Source of the DNA: Acetispira formosa (nom. nud.)
GTDB taxonomy: Bacteria > Desulfobacterota > Desulfarculia > Adiutricales > Adiutricaceae
DNA: 64,000 bases
NCBI GenBank assembly: GCA_023525915.1
Contig: CP026657.1
Location: 2,380,001 to 2,444,000, forward strand
Direction of reading: 5' to 3'
Below are positions 1 to 8,345 of the stretch, in pieces; position 1 is the stretch's first letter, and each line of letters begins with the position of its first letter. Below the pieces are notes generated by a model. The model saw only the letters and a list, made by a program, of their open reading frames with translations, made no database searches and had not been told where the DNA came from. The translations under genes and the position numbers were made by a program.

Positions 1-1
1 G

Positions 2-631
2 CTGGCCAGGGTGGACCTTTCCGGCCTGGACCCAAAAGTGGCGGAGATGGAAATCATGGTGGCCTGCGATGTGGATAACCCTCTTTGCGGACCGCGCGGA
101 GCTTCAGCCGTCTTCGGCCCGCAAAAAGGGGCGACCCCTGAAATGGTCGAGACGCTGGATAAAGCTTTGGGCCATTACGGCCGTCTGGCGGCTGAAGCCA
201 CCGGACGCGATATCGTCGATACGGCCGGGGCCGGGGCGGCCGGAGGGCTGGGGGCCGGGCTGATGTTTTTCACCCCGGCCAAATTGCGCCCCGGCATAGA
301 CATTGTGCTGGAAGCCATTGATTTCGACAAAATGGTTGAAGGGGCCGCGCTGGTCATAACCGGTGAGGGCCGCACAGATTTTCAGACCGCCTTTGGCAAG
401 GCGCCGGTGGGCGTGGCCCGGATAGCTAAAAAGCGGTCCGTGCCGGTGGTCTGCCTCTCCGGCGGATTGGGTGAGGGCTACAAAAGCATTTACGCGCAAG
501 GCATTGACGCGGCCCTGGCCACGCCCGACGGCCCCATGAGCCTGGAGGAATGCCTGAAAGCGGGCGCGCCCCTGGTGGCGGAGGCGGGCGAAAGGCTGGC
601 CAGGCTGATTAAGATCGGACAGGCGATATGA
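2..631 (+). CDS. Glycerate 2-kinase, GarK/GlxK family (5' end outside window)
   Basis: C-terminal portion of a glycerate kinase that phosphorylates D-glycerate with ATP to 2-phosphoglycerate in the cytoplasm. The frame is open from base 2, and the preceding residues Leu-Ala-Arg-Val-Asp-Leu-Ser match the run before the family's conserved central block, so the GTG at 11 is an internal valine and the gene starts upstream of the window. Visible family signatures are ACDVDNPLCGPRGAS followed by FGPQKGA, the glycine-rich GAGAAGGLGAG stretch, and ITGEGRTDFQT close to the active site. About 209 codons of a usual 370-380 are here. The TGA stop lies directly at the edge of an inverted repeat R copy. 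Family assignment is secure; physiological substrate is inferred. Confidence 0.9.
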   Translation: MARVDLSGLDPKVAEMEIMVACDVDNPLCGPRGASAVFGPQKGATPEMVETLDKALGHYGRLAAEATGRDIVDTAGAGAAGGLGAGLMFFTPAKLRPGIDIVLEAIDFDKMVEGAALVITGEGRTDFQTAFGKAPVGVARIAKKRSVPVVCLSGGLGEGYKSIYAQGIDAALATPDGPMSLEECLKAGAPLVAEAGERLARLIKIGQAI

Positions 632-763
632 AAGTAAACGTTTTCCCTTGAACGAGCGGCTCTTCCGCTACGCAAAAAGCGTGGTTTTTGCTCCGCAAGT
701 TGCCGCAATAGCCTTAAAACCAGTCGCTGGGGCTCCGTCTCACCGCGTTCGACCCTGACTTTA
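631..763 (-). repeat. R element, copy 1 (MITE-like)
   Basis: Reverse-orientation copy of the dispersed R family. It carries the core GCAAAAAGCGTGGTTTTTGC and the block AAAACCAGTCGCTGG followed by CTCCGTCTC. It begins directly after the glycerate kinase stop. The outer inverted terminus is degraded on the distal side. Confidence 0.8.
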
Positions 764-802
764 CGCGTCGGCCATAACAGAACAGCGCATGCGATATTTA
801 TC

Positions 803-831
803 TTGCGGGGCGGGGGCGCTTGTGGTATAGT
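803..831 (+). promoter_or_regulatory. Sigma-70 type promoter for rpmB
   Basis: TTGCGG at 803-808 and TATAGT at 826-831 are separated by 17 bases. The start of transcription would be near 838, giving an untranslated leader of about 90 bases before rpmB. Read by eye only. Confidence 0.6.
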
Positions 832-930
832 TCAAAATTCTTCGAGACCGCAATACGGCTCGTTTTCGTTCGCCAATGCGGCTGGTCTGCCGCTGGAGAT
901 AGTTTTTTTAGTACAGAAGGGATTAGAATT

Positions 931-1140
931 ATGGCTCGCGTATGTGATATCTGCGGCAAACACGCCCAGAACGGCAATAACGTTTCTCACGCCAACAACA
1001 AAACCAAGAAGCTCTGGCAGCCGAACCTTCAGTCCGTTCGTCATCAGGAAGGCACCTCGGTTAAAAAAATCAAGGTCTGCACTCAGTGCATCAAGAGCGG
1101 CCGGGTCACCAAGCCCTCCCCCCGCCCCAAAGCCGAGTAA
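931..1140 (+). CDS. rpmB: 50S ribosomal protein L28
   Basis: Protein of 69 residues, the usual L28 size, a component of the large ribosomal subunit. It begins [10 protein letters not shown] and has a second CTQC pair near residue 50, so it is the zinc-ribbon (C+) form of L28 with two CxxC pairs. The conserved basic centre ([24 protein letters not shown]) is present. The start at 931 is chosen because the open frame upstream (from 820) has no family match and the methionine begins the conserved sequence; AGAAGGGAT at 915-923 can serve as ribosome binding site. A good promoter lies 100 bases upstream and a hairpin terminator follows, so the gene is probably monocistronic. Confidence 0.97.
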   Translation: MARVCDICGKHAQNGNNVSHANNKTKKLWQPNLQSVRHQEGTSVKKIKVCTQCIKSGRVTKPSPRPKAE

Positions 1141-1164
1141 AGGCGCCTTTCCATATCACTTTTC

Positions 1165-1194
1165 AAGCGGCTTCGGGATACCGGGGCCGCTTTT
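1165..1194 (+). terminator. Rho-independent terminator after rpmB
   Basis: Arms AAGCGGC (1165-1171) and GCCGCTT (1186-1192) followed by TT. Short T tract, position directly after rpmB. Confidence 0.55.
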
Positions 1195-1224
1195 GGCGCT
1201 TACAGCATCAGTATGGAGGCAGTT

Positions 1225-1620
1225 ATGAAATGCATCAGTATCGAAACCAGCCGACGCGATGAAATGATCGACATCTCCATGGAACTCCAGCGGGCCGTGA
1301 CGGCGGCCGGGGTCAAGGACGGGCTGATAGTGGCCCACTGCCCCCACACCACAGCGGGCCTGACCATCAATGAGGGCACTGATCCGGCTGTGAAAAATGA
1401 TTTGATCGACTGCCTCTCCGATCTGGTCCCCTGGGATAGAATTTATGGCCACGCTGAAGGGAACTCCCCGGCCCATGTGAAGGCCTCGCTTATGGGCGCG
1501 TCGGTCACGCTGATTGTTGAAGATGGCCGGGTGGTGCTGGGCCAGTGGCAGCGGGTCTTTTTCTGCGAGTTCGACGGCCCCCGGCCGCGCAACGTTTATC
1601 TGAAGCTGATGGCCTCCTGA
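1225..1620 (+). CDS. YjbQ/UPF0047 family protein
   Basis: Protein of 131 residues belonging to the YjbQ (UPF0047) family of small beta-rich cytosolic proteins; some members show thiamine-phosphate synthase side activity, and the natural role is not settled. Family marks are CPHTTAGLTINEG (with the conserved His and Thr), DPAVKNDL, GHAEGNSPAHVKASLMG with two conserved histidines, and LGQWQRVFFCEFDGPR near the end. The start at 1225 (MKCISIETSRR) is preferred over the ATG at 1213 because GGAG at 1215-1218 then serves as ribosome binding site and the family begins with this sequence. It stands alone after the rpmB terminator. Confidence 0.92.
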   Translation: MKCISIETSRRDEMIDISMELQRAVTAAGVKDGLIVAHCPHTTAGLTINEGTDPAVKNDLIDCLSDLVPWDRIYGHAEGNSPAHVKASLMGASVTLIVEDGRVVLGQWQRVFFCEFDGPRPRNVYLKLMAS

Positions 1621-1667
1621 TTTTAAGGCGCCCTGATGGCGTCTAACTTTGTTCCATCATTACTTTA

Positions 1668-1696
1668 TTGATACCTCAAGATTATTCGGATATAAT
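1668..1696 (+). promoter_or_regulatory. Strong sigma-70 type promoter
   Basis: TTGATA at 1668-1673, 17 bases, then a consensus TATAAT at 1691-1696. The expected transcription start is near 1703, 30 bases before the 1733 gene. Confidence 0.75.
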
Positions 1697-1717
1697 ATGA
1701 ATGGATGATTATATCCG
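1687..1717. promoter_or_regulatory. Operator candidate: 10-bp perfect palindrome over the -10 box
   Basis: CGGATATAAT (1687-1696) and its exact reverse complement ATTATATCCG (1708-1717) are separated by 11 bases. The left arm contains the -10 box and the right arm covers the expected transcript start, the layout expected of a repressor site. No regulator gene is adjacent. Confidence 0.5.
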
Positions 1718-1732
1718 GTCTGGAGGTGCGGC

Positions 1733-2116
1733 ATGACAGACTTAGCAGCCAACTTGACCCAGGTTATCGCCCAATCTCCCCATGTGACTTCAATAGTGGC
1801 CGGTGAGGCGGCGACGGCTGACCAGATCAAGCGAATGAGCCAGATTGAGCAGTCAAAGCGGTTTGAAGAGCAATTGAGATCAACGGTGGTCGCCTCTGAG
1901 CAATCCGCTAAAATCGGTGAGTCTGAAGAAGAAGCCCGCCGTCGCCTTGAAGCGCGGGAGAAAAGGCTGGCCGTGGAGGAAGAGCGTCAGCGGCGCAGAC
2001 AATCGCGCGCGGCCGCCAGGACGGCCGAAAGGGATAAAAGAGAAGCGGAAAAGCCTTCATCCGGCTGTGCGGTCTCTCCATTTGAGGCCACCCAGGTTAT
2101 TGACGTTTGCGTTTGA
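1733..2116 (+). CDS. Unknown coiled-coil protein, 127 aa
   Basis: I do not recognise a named family. The first 40 residues (MTDLAANLTQVIAQSPHV...) look globular or amphipathic; residues about 45-110 are almost entirely charged (EEEARRRLEAREKRLAVEEE, RQRRRQSRAAARTAERDKRE) and should form a long coiled coil. The tail ends with two cysteines (SSGCAV, VIDVCV). GGAGG at 1722-1726 gives a good ribosome binding site. It is transcribed from a consensus promoter with an overlapping palindrome and is followed at short range by a membrane-anchored coiled-coil protein, so the two probably act together. Small charged proteins beside DUF2802-like genes occur near motility genes in related bacteria, but nothing here proves that. 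Confidence 0.7.
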   Translation: MTDLAANLTQVIAQSPHVTSIVAGEAATADQIKRMSQIEQSKRFEEQLRSTVVASEQSAKIGESEEEARRRLEAREKRLAVEEERQRRRQSRAAARTAERDKREAEKPSSGCAVSPFEATQVIDVCV

Positions 2117-2206
2117 GGCCAACGTGAGCCCCGGCGGGTGAAGCCTGGCCGGGGCTGGCCCGAACCATTTGAAAGATTCCTGAAATTCCAGGCGGGAGAT
2201 AAAACC

Positions 2207-2755
2207 TTGTCCTTGCCTTTTGACATAAAATACATGGTGATCATGCAGCTGGGCATAGAGGCCCTGCTGGTGATATTGTTATTAATACTTCTGCGGCGCT
2301 CCAGATCGCCCGAAAGCGGCGATCCGGCCCGAATGCCGGAGAATTTACAGAATTCAATTGAAAAATTCCTTTCGGAATCAGACCGTATCGCGGCTGTTTT
2401 CGCGGAGAACCTGAAGGACAAGAAAGAGCTGTCCTCAGACCTCATTTTGAAGCTTGACCGGCGGCTGTCCGACTATCAGATTCTGCTGAAGCAGACTGAA
2501 GCCAGCTTCAACGCGGCCCAGAAAAAGCTGGCCGAATTGAAAGCCACGAGCGGGAGCGCGAGTGCGGTCCAGGCCAAGATAGACGCAAGCCCGGTGGCCA
2601 CGGACAAGGCCAACCCGGCCGCGCCGGAGGTGCGGGCCCTGGTGCTCCAACTGGCCCGTAAAGGCCACACGCCAGAGGAAATAGCCTCCAAGGCCCGTCT
2701 GCACCTGGGCGAAGTGGAACTAATCATCGATCTTGAACGCCAATTCAACGTCTGA
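2207..2755 (+). CDS. Membrane-anchored coiled-coil protein, DUF2802-like C-terminus
   Basis: About 182 residues. One membrane segment (GIEALLVILLLILL, residues about 15-28) is followed by basic residues, so the bulk is cytoplasmic. Residues about 45-125 are heptad-like and charged. The C-terminal 40 residues (VRALVLQLARKGHTPEEIAS, then LHLGEVELIIDLE) resemble the helix-turn-helix-like tail of DUF2802/DUF6115 proteins. Start choice is uncertain: TTG 2207 has GGGAG ten bases upstream; GTG 2138 lies in the same frame but lacks a ribosome binding site; ATG 2234 would still retain the membrane helix. It lies 22-90 bases after the 1733 gene and is probably in its operon. Function unknown. Confidence 0.7.
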   Translation: MSLPFDIKYMVIMQLGIEALLVILLLILLRRSRSPESGDPARMPENLQNSIEKFLSESDRIAAVFAENLKDKKELSSDLILKLDRRLSDYQILLKQTEASFNAAQKKLAELKATSGSASAVQAKIDASPVATDKANPAAPEVRALVLQLARKGHTPEEIASKARLHLGEVELIIDLERQFNV

Positions 2756-2805
2756 TGTGCGTGGCCCGCACGGGGCATATTAGAATGACAGAAAAGCGGG
2801 TGACC

Positions 2806-2888
2806 GCCGCCGGGAGAAATGTTTTTGCCCGGTGAGGTTCCGGGGGTCTTTAGTCACCTCACCGGGCAAAAACATTTCTCCCGGCGGC
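2806..2888. repeat. H hairpin, copy 1
   Basis: Perfect 32-bp arms (2806-2837 and 2857-2888) with the arm core GGGAGAAATGTTTTTGCCC, around a conserved 19-base loop CCGGGGGTCTTTAGTCA-like. GCGGGTGACC flanks it on the left, as in other copies. Confidence 0.9.
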
Positions 2889-2937
2889 TACTTGGTCGGC
2901 TTTTTTAAGGGCTGCGTGCCTGGCCGAGTGGGAGCCG

Positions 2938-3143
2938 GACAGCAATTCTATGCCAACTCCGCCACATATAACGGGGGTCGAGCCATGTATGGCGAGACGG
3001 AACGCCAGCGACTGGTTTTGACGGCAAACCGCTCCGCGCGAAGCAAAAACCACGCTTTTTGCGTAGCGGAGGGGCCGTAAGTTGAATGGAAAAAGTCATA
3101 ATTAGAATCGCTACAAAAATAATCCCCGGCTTCCGGCGGGTCT
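2938..3143 (+). repeat. R element, copy 2
   Basis: Begins AGCAATTCTATGCC, contains GAGACGGAACGCCAGCGACT and GAAGCAAAAACCACGCTTTT, and ends GTCATAATTAGAATCGC followed by ATCCCCGGCTTCCGGCGGG. This extended form, with CCGGCTTCCGGCGGG after the terminus, recurs near 17270 and 56795. Confidence 0.85.
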
Positions 3144-3760
3144 ATGCTTTTATAGGCGCATTTAAAAATAGCATCCTTCATTATATTGTGCTATACTTCC
3201 CAAGTTCAGACCAAAGATGACCATTATGTAGTTTTTGGTTTATACCGGTACACTTTCAAATAGTGCGCGCGGTGTGATTTAATGTATTAACACAGCCTTG
3301 TCAGGCTCATGAATAGCAATTGCGGCTATTTGAGTTTTATCGTCAACGGTCACAAATTACATTTTTGTGGCGAACACAGGCGGCTTTTGACACAATGGTA
3401 GCATTTCCCCTCCACATCCGGCTTTTTCCTGAGCGTCCCCAGCGACAGCCCCATTCCACCAGTGCCTCATCTGGACTTAATAGAGTCCAATGCGGCCTAT
3501 TTCAACAGTAAAAATCATTTCATATCCTAAAATGCCGAACCGGCCGTTTGGTCTGGTCCGTGTTTTGCTCTTGTTATTTCCGTTCAAAAAAGAGGGTTGA
3601 CTTTTTGAATGACCCGCGAGTCCATGCCGCCGCGAAGGGGCCGCAACTCATGCATTTGCCGCCAGTTTAAGCCCGGCCAAAACATGCGGATGATTCTTTA
3701 ATTCAAACCCTGTAAAAAATACTTGGCGGGATGCCGCCCTGTTGAAAGGATGTTATTTAT
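3144..3760. other. Gene-free stretch upstream of glnN
   Basis: About 620 bases, more AT-rich than the surroundings. I see no convincing gene: the single 63-codon open frame (3320-3511) has no ribosome binding site and no recognisable sequence. GAAAGGAT just before 3761 is the glnN ribosome binding site. A TTGACT at 3597 has no acceptable -10 partner. Confidence 0.5.
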
Positions 3761-5971
3761 ATGGAAAGCCAGACTTCGCCCCGCCTGTGTGCCCTAGGGC
3801 TTGTGGCCGCCGGACACCGCGCCCCGGAAGTGTGCGCGCCGGAAAAGAACATGTTTGAATCCTTTGGCGAAGATGTCTTCAGCCAGCGGCTGATGCGGGA
3901 AAGACTCCCCAAGGAAGTTTATGTGCGCCTGAAAAACATCGGCCACGGCGGCCGCACCTGGGCCCCCTACGACGCCGATGTGGTGGCCAGCGCCATGAAA
4001 GACTGGGCTCTCAGCCGGGGAGCCACTCATTATACCCACTGGTTCCAGCCCATGACCGGCCTGACCGCTGAAAAGCACGATTCGTTCGTCACCCCGCTGC
4101 CCGACGGCGTGGGGGCCATCAGCGAGTTTTCCGGCAAACACCTGGTCAAGGGTGAACCGGACGCCTCATCTTTTCCCTCCGGCGGCCTGCGGTCAACCTT
4201 TGAAGCCAGGGGCTACACCGCCTGGGACCCGACCTCCCCGGCCTTTGTGCTGAGGCATTCCGGCACGGTGACGCTGTGCATACCGTCGGTCTATTATTCC
4301 TACACCGGCGAATCGCTGGACCGCAAAACTCCGCTCCTGCGCTCCATCAACGCCCTGTCCTCACAGGCGGTGCGGATGATGAAGCTTTTGGGCTATGAAG
4401 ACTGCACATCCGTCATTCCGCAGGTCGGGGTGGAGCAGGAATATTTTCTGGTGGATCGCCGTCTCTATAGCTGCCGCCCGGATCTGGTCATGTCCGGCCG
4501 CACCCTCTTTGGCGCACGCCCGGCCAAGGGGCAGCAGATGGAAGACCACTTTTTCGCCGCCATCCCGAAACGGATTCTGGCCTTTATGAGTGACGTGGAA
4601 AAGCGCCTGTTCGCTCTGGGCGTGCCCATGCACACCCGCCACAACGAAGTGGCCCCCTGCCAGTATGAAGCCGCGCCCATTTACGAATCGTGCAATGTGG
4701 CCACCGATCACAACATGCTGACTATGGAGGTTCTGGCCCGCACGGCCGGGGATCACGATCTGGCCTGCCTGCTGCATGAAAAACCCTTCCGGGGCGTCAA
4801 TGGCTCCGGCAAGCACAATAACTGGTCCATCAGCGACAACACCGGCCGGAACATCATGGAACCCGGCCCGAACCCGCGGGAGAACCTGCCGTTTCTTTTG
4901 GTTATGGCCGCCATTATGCGGGCCATGCATCTACACAGCCCCATCTGGCGCATCGGGACCGTGGGGGCCAGCAATGATCACCGCCTGGGCGCCAGCGAGG
5001 CCCCGCCGGCCATTATCTCGGCCTATATCGGGCAGGAACTGGAAGACGTGATTGATTCCATCATAACCGGCTGTGATCCCGGCGATGACGAGTGCAAAGT
5101 GGCGGCTTCCCGCCGGGTGGATTTAGGGGTAAGCGCGTTGCCGGAACTGACCAAGGATTCGGCCGACCGCAACCGCACCAGCCCCATGGCTTTCACGGGC
5201 AACAAGTTTGAATTCCGGGCGCTGGGTTCATCGCAGTCGACCGCCACCATTAATATTGCCATTAACACCACGGTGGCCAAGACTATTGGCGATATTTGCG
5301 AGGCCATTGAGGACAAAGTGGCTGAAGGCAAAAGCGGCGTGGAAGCGGCCTGGGAGGTTCTGCCCAAATTTTTCAAAGAACACCGTGGGGTTTTGTTCAA
5401 CGGCGACAATTACAGCGATGAGTGGGCCAAGGAAGCCGAGCGGCGGGGCCTGCCGAATCTTCGGGATTCAGTTCAGGCGCTGGCCTTGTATGACACGCCG
5501 GAAATCATCTCTGTGTTTGAAAGCCAGAAGGTGCTGAGTCAGGCGGAGGTGTTGGCTCGCCAGCACATTCTGCTGGAAGACTATATCGGCCGTCTTTTGA
5601 TAGAAGCGGATCTGACCAGCCGCATCGCCGCCACGGTGATAAAGCCTGTCGCCCTGAAATGGCTGGGGCTGCTGGCTGAGGTGGCCAAGGATGCTAAGGA
5701 ATTGGCGGGTGAAAATGCCGAGGAACTGGCCGCTTATAAGGATGTGCGCACCATTATCAGCGAGCTGAATGCCGCGCTGAAAGACCTGGACGAAGCCATT
5801 AAAACAGTCGAAGCCTGTGAATGCGGCCCCCTTGGCAAAGCCGAAAGCGCCCGCGACCGTCTGCTGCCCAACATGTCGAAGGTGCGTGAGCAGGCGGACC
5901 GTCTGGAAATGGTGGTTGATTCCAGCCTGTGGCCAATGCCCACTTACGCGGATATTTTCTGGAGCATTTAA
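3761..5971 (+). CDS. glnN: Glutamine synthetase type III
   Basis: Protein of 736 residues, the size of GS-III (about 700-730), which makes glutamine from glutamate, ammonia and ATP and is distinct from the 450-residue GS-I. Visible markers are GHGGRTWAPYDADVVA near residue 65, THYTHWFQPMTG near 90, EQEYFLVDR near residue 230, the active-site stretch HEKPFRGVNGSGKHNNWS near 340, GASNDHRLG near 405, and NRTSPMAFTGNKFEFRALGS near 475. The C-terminal 200 residues are the helical GS-III extension. Start at 3761 follows GAAAGGAT. It stands alone with a long untranslated upstream region and its own terminator. No PII gene or ammonium transporter is adjacent. Confidence 0.97.
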   Translation: MESQTSPRLCALGLVAAGHRAPEVCAPEKNMFESFGEDVFSQRLMRERLPKEVYVRLKNIGHGGRTWAPYDADVVASAMKDWALSRGATHYTHWFQPMTGLTAEKHDSFVTPLPDGVGAISEFSGKHLVKGEPDASSFPSGGLRSTFEARGYTAWDPTSPAFVLRHSGTVTLCIPSVYYSYTGESLDRKTPLLRSINALSSQAVRMMKLLGYEDCTSVIPQVGVEQEYFLVDRRLYSCRPDLVMSGRTLFGARPAKGQQMEDHFFAAIPKRILAFMSDVEKRLFALGVPMHTRHNEVAPCQYEAAPIYESCNVATDHNMLTMEVLARTAGDHDLACLLHEKPFRGVNGSGKHNNWSISDNTGRNIMEPGPNPRENLPFLLVMAAIMRAMHLHSPIWRIGTVGASNDHRLGASEAPPAIISAYIGQELEDVIDSIITGCDPGDDECKVAASRRVDLGVSALPELTKDSADRNRTSPMAFTGNKFEFRALGSSQSTATINIAINTTVAKTIGDICEAIEDKVAEGKSGVEAAWEVLPKFFKEHRGVLFNGDNYSDEWAKEAERRGLPNLRDSVQALALYDTPEIISVFESQKVLSQAEVLARQHILLEDYIGRLLIEADLTSRIAATVIKPVALKWLGLLAEVAKDAKELAGENAEELAAYKDVRTIISELNAALKDLDEAIKTVEACECGPLGKAESARDRLLPNMSKVREQADRLEMVVDSSLWPMPTYADIFWSI

Positions 5972-5989
5972 CTGGAGTTTTAAAACTGA

Positions 5990-6013
5990 AAGCGGCCCCC
6001 TGGGCCGCTTTTC
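5990..6013 (+). terminator. Terminator after glnN
   Basis: AAGCGGCC (5990-5997) pairs with GGCCGCTT (6003-6010), followed by a T-rich tail. Confidence 0.8.
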
Positions 6014-6120
6014 TTAATTTTACCCGCCAGGTATTACTATTATCTTTCGAAAAGAAATCATGCTTTTTATAAGCCATCAAGATCGTCATAAATATGTGAA
6101 GAAGGTCTATGGTAAAACCC

Positions 6121-6248
6121 GGGGGGCGGGGCGGTGAGATATCTCCATAGGGGCTATTTTAAGTATGGCTTTTTCCCTTAAACTGGCGGCCCCTCCGCTA
6201 CGCAAAAATCGTGGTCCTCTCTGGAGAAATCTCACCGCCCCGCCCTCC
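6121..6248. repeat. A hairpin, copy 1, with an R core inside (chimeric)
   Basis: Outer arms GGGCGGGGCGGTGAGAT and ATCTCACCGCCCCGCCC are those of the A hairpins at 41471 and 62967, but the interior differs: it reads GGCTTTTTCCCTTAAACTGGC then CCCTCCGCTACGCAAAAATC, which is the end of an R element. A recombination product of two repeat families. Confidence 0.8.
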
Positions 6249-6313
6249 TGGACTTAGTTGGCTCATGTAAGAAAACCGCAATCGTCATCCTTACCAAACG
6301 CCGACACTGACCA

Positions 6314-6459
6314 GGCCGTGCGGGCGAAAAATTTTCTGTAAGTCGCTCGTAATTTTGCTCCCCGGACGGGCACGCACTCACAAACCTCTGGTGAAGCCAC
6401 CCGGCCGGGAATAAGAGAAAATTACGAGCGACGTCAGAAATTTTTTCGCCCGCACGGCC
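6314..6459. repeat. B hairpin, copy 1
   Basis: Arms GGCCGTGCGGGCGAAAAATT and its near-complement AATTTTTTCGCCCGCACGGCC, with a second nested arm pair AATTTTGCTCC / GAGAAAATTACGAGCGAC. Lies 65 bases after A copy 1; the A-B order and spacing repeat at 41.5 and 63.0 kb. Confidence 0.85.
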
Positions 6460-6514
6460 GGGTTTCACCTTAGCCGCCTCCAAACGATTGCCCTGGGGTT
6501 TCTTCCTGTTGGTA

Positions 6515-6544
6515 TTGATTTTTTGGGGCGTAGTGGTTTATTAT
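6515..6544 (+). promoter_or_regulatory. Sigma-70 type promoter for guaA
   Basis: TTGATT at 6515-6520 and TATTAT at 6539-6544, 18 bases apart. Expected start near 6551, about 44 bases before guaA. Confidence 0.5.
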
Positions 6545-6594
6545 TGCTCAACTTACTAACGCCCTTTTTTCGCTTTTTACAGCAGGAGAGATTT

Positions 6595-8130
6595 ATGCCT
6601 CAAAATAAAGTCCTTATTGTAGATTTCGGTTCGCAGGTTACACAGCTCATCGCCCGCCGAGTCCGTGAAGCCGGGGTCTATTCAGAAGTTCTCCCGGCTT
6701 GGGCTACGGCCGAAGAAATTAAAGGCCGCGATCCCGGAGCCATTATCCTCTCCGGCGGCCCCTCCAGCGTCACCGACGAAAACGCCCCCGCCCTCAATCC
6801 CGTCATCCTTGAAATGGGTGTGCCGGTTTTGGGCATATGCTATGGCCTCCAGCTTTTGTCCCACGCCTTAGGCGGCGAACTGGCCCGCTCCGAAGACCGC
6901 GAATATGGACCGGCCGAACTGGAAATCGTCGGAGACAGCCCGCTCTTTGAAGGGCTGCCCAAAAATTCCCGCGCCTGGATGTCGCACGGCGACAAGGTCA
7001 AAAAACAGCCTGCCTGTTTCAATGTTCTGGCCAGCACCAAAAATCTGGCCGTGGCGGCGGTGTCTGATGAATCGAAAAAAATATATGGGGTACAGTTCCA
7101 CCCTGAAGTTCACCACACTGAAATCGGTGAGGGCCTGATCAAAAATTTCCTGAAAATCGCCGGTCTCAAGTCCGATTGGAACATGGCCTCCTTTGTTGAG
7201 CGCAGCATGGAAACCATCCGGCGGCAGGTCGGTGACGGCAAGGTCATCTGCGCCCTCTCCGGCGGTGTTGATTCCACGGTGGTGGCGGTTCTGCTCTCCA
7301 AGGCCATTGGCGAAAACCTCCACTGCATCTTCGTTGACCACGGCCTTCTGCGCCAGGATGAAGTGGCCGAAGTGCGTGACAAAATCGCGGCGCACTATAA
7401 ATTGAACCTCACCGTGATCGACGCTTCCGACCTGTTCCTCTCACGCCTGAAGGATGTGGAAGACCCGGAGAAAAAACGCAAAATCATCGGGCACACCTTT
7501 ATCGAAGTCTTTGAAACCGAAGCGGCCAAGCTTGGCAAGGTGGATTTCCTGGCTCAGGGCACTGTCTACCCTGACGTTATCGAATCCATTTCCCCCTTGG
7601 GCCCCTCCGCTGTCATCAAAAGCCACCATAATGTCGGCGGCCTCCCTGAAAGAATGAATATGGCCCTGGTGGAACCACTGCGCGAACTCTTCAAAGATGA
7701 AGTGCGGGCCGTAGGCGCGGAACTGGGTCTTCCTCATGATTTCATCTGGCGGCAGCCCTTCCCCGGCCCCGGCCTGGCCATTCGGGTAATCGGCCCGGTG
7801 GACAAAGACAAGCTGGATGTTCTGCGCAAAGCTGATGTGATAGTTCAGGAAGAACTCCGCTCCAGCGGCCTTTACGAAAAAATCTGGCAGGGTTTCGCTG
7901 TCCTTCTGCCGTTGAAAACGGTAGGTGTGATGGGTGACGGCCGCACTTATGAAAATGTGGTGGCTCTCCGGGCTGTGACCAGCGTGGACGCAATGACGGC
8001 CGACTGGGCGCGCCTCCCCTATGACTTCCTGGAAACCATCTCACGCCGCATCATCAACGAAGTGGCTGGAGTGAACCGCGTCGTCTACGACATTTCCTCC
8101 AAGCCGCCGAGCACCATCGAATGGGAATAA
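6595..8130 (+). CDS. guaA: GMP synthase (glutamine-hydrolysing)
   Basis: Protein of 511 residues that converts XMP to GMP with ATP and glutamine. Order: class I glutamine amidotransferase domain with nucleophile motif GICYGLQ near residue 80 and the His-Glu pair in FHPEVHHTE near 170; ATP-pyrophosphatase domain with P-loop [10 protein letters not shown] near 223; C-terminal dimerisation domain with [12 protein letters not shown] and the ending [13 protein letters not shown] typical of GuaA. The start at 6595 is set by GGAGAG at 6585-6590; the upstream in-frame ATG at 6523 has no such site and adds a non-homologous leader. No guaB is adjacent. Confidence 0.98.
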   Translation: MPQNKVLIVDFGSQVTQLIARRVREAGVYSEVLPAWATAEEIKGRDPGAIILSGGPSSVTDENAPALNPVILEMGVPVLGICYGLQLLSHALGGELARSEDREYGPAELEIVGDSPLFEGLPKNSRAWMSHGDKVKKQPACFNVLASTKNLAVAAVSDESKKIYGVQFHPEVHHTEIGEGLIKNFLKIAGLKSDWNMASFVERSMETIRRQVGDGKVICALSGGVDSTVVAVLLSKAIGENLHCIFVDHGLLRQDEVAEVRDKIAAHYKLNLTVIDASDLFLSRLKDVEDPEKKRKIIGHTFIEVFETEAAKLGKVDFLAQGTVYPDVIESISPLGPSAVIKSHHNVGGLPERMNMALVEPLRELFKDEVRAVGAELGLPHDFIWRQPFPGPGLAIRVIGPVDKDKLDVLRKADVIVQEELRSSGLYEKIWQGFAVLLPLKTVGVMGDGRTYENVVALRAVTSVDAMTADWARLPYDFLETISRRIINEVAGVNRVVYDISSKPPSTIEWE

Positions 8131-8201
8131 TTTTGGTGAAGGGGCCATTGAAATAAAGAGGGGGGCTTTGCCCTCCATTCCACAAGGGGTTGTCTGGAAA
8201 G

Positions 8202-8257
8202 GCGCCCCAAAAAACAAACCGAAATTCCTCTGGAGTTTCGGTTTGTTTTTGGGGCGC
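8202..8257 (+). terminator. Long perfect hairpin after guaA
   Basis: GCGCCCCAAAAAACAAACCGAAA pairs with TTTCGGTTTGTTTTTGGGGCGC around an 11-base loop; arms are about 22 bp with one bulged A. Internal A/T tracts make it a plausible terminator on both strands. Confidence 0.6.
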
Positions 8258-8345
8258 TATAACGTGCGGTGTTGGCATGCTATTCGCTAAAAATATAACG
8301 CGTTATGTTTATAGAAATTTTTTCCTACTTAAAAGGAGTGCGACA

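Noticed and set aside
3320-3511. 63-codon frame upstream of glnN
   Set aside because: No ribosome binding site, no recognisable sequence, and the surrounding region has no coding bias.
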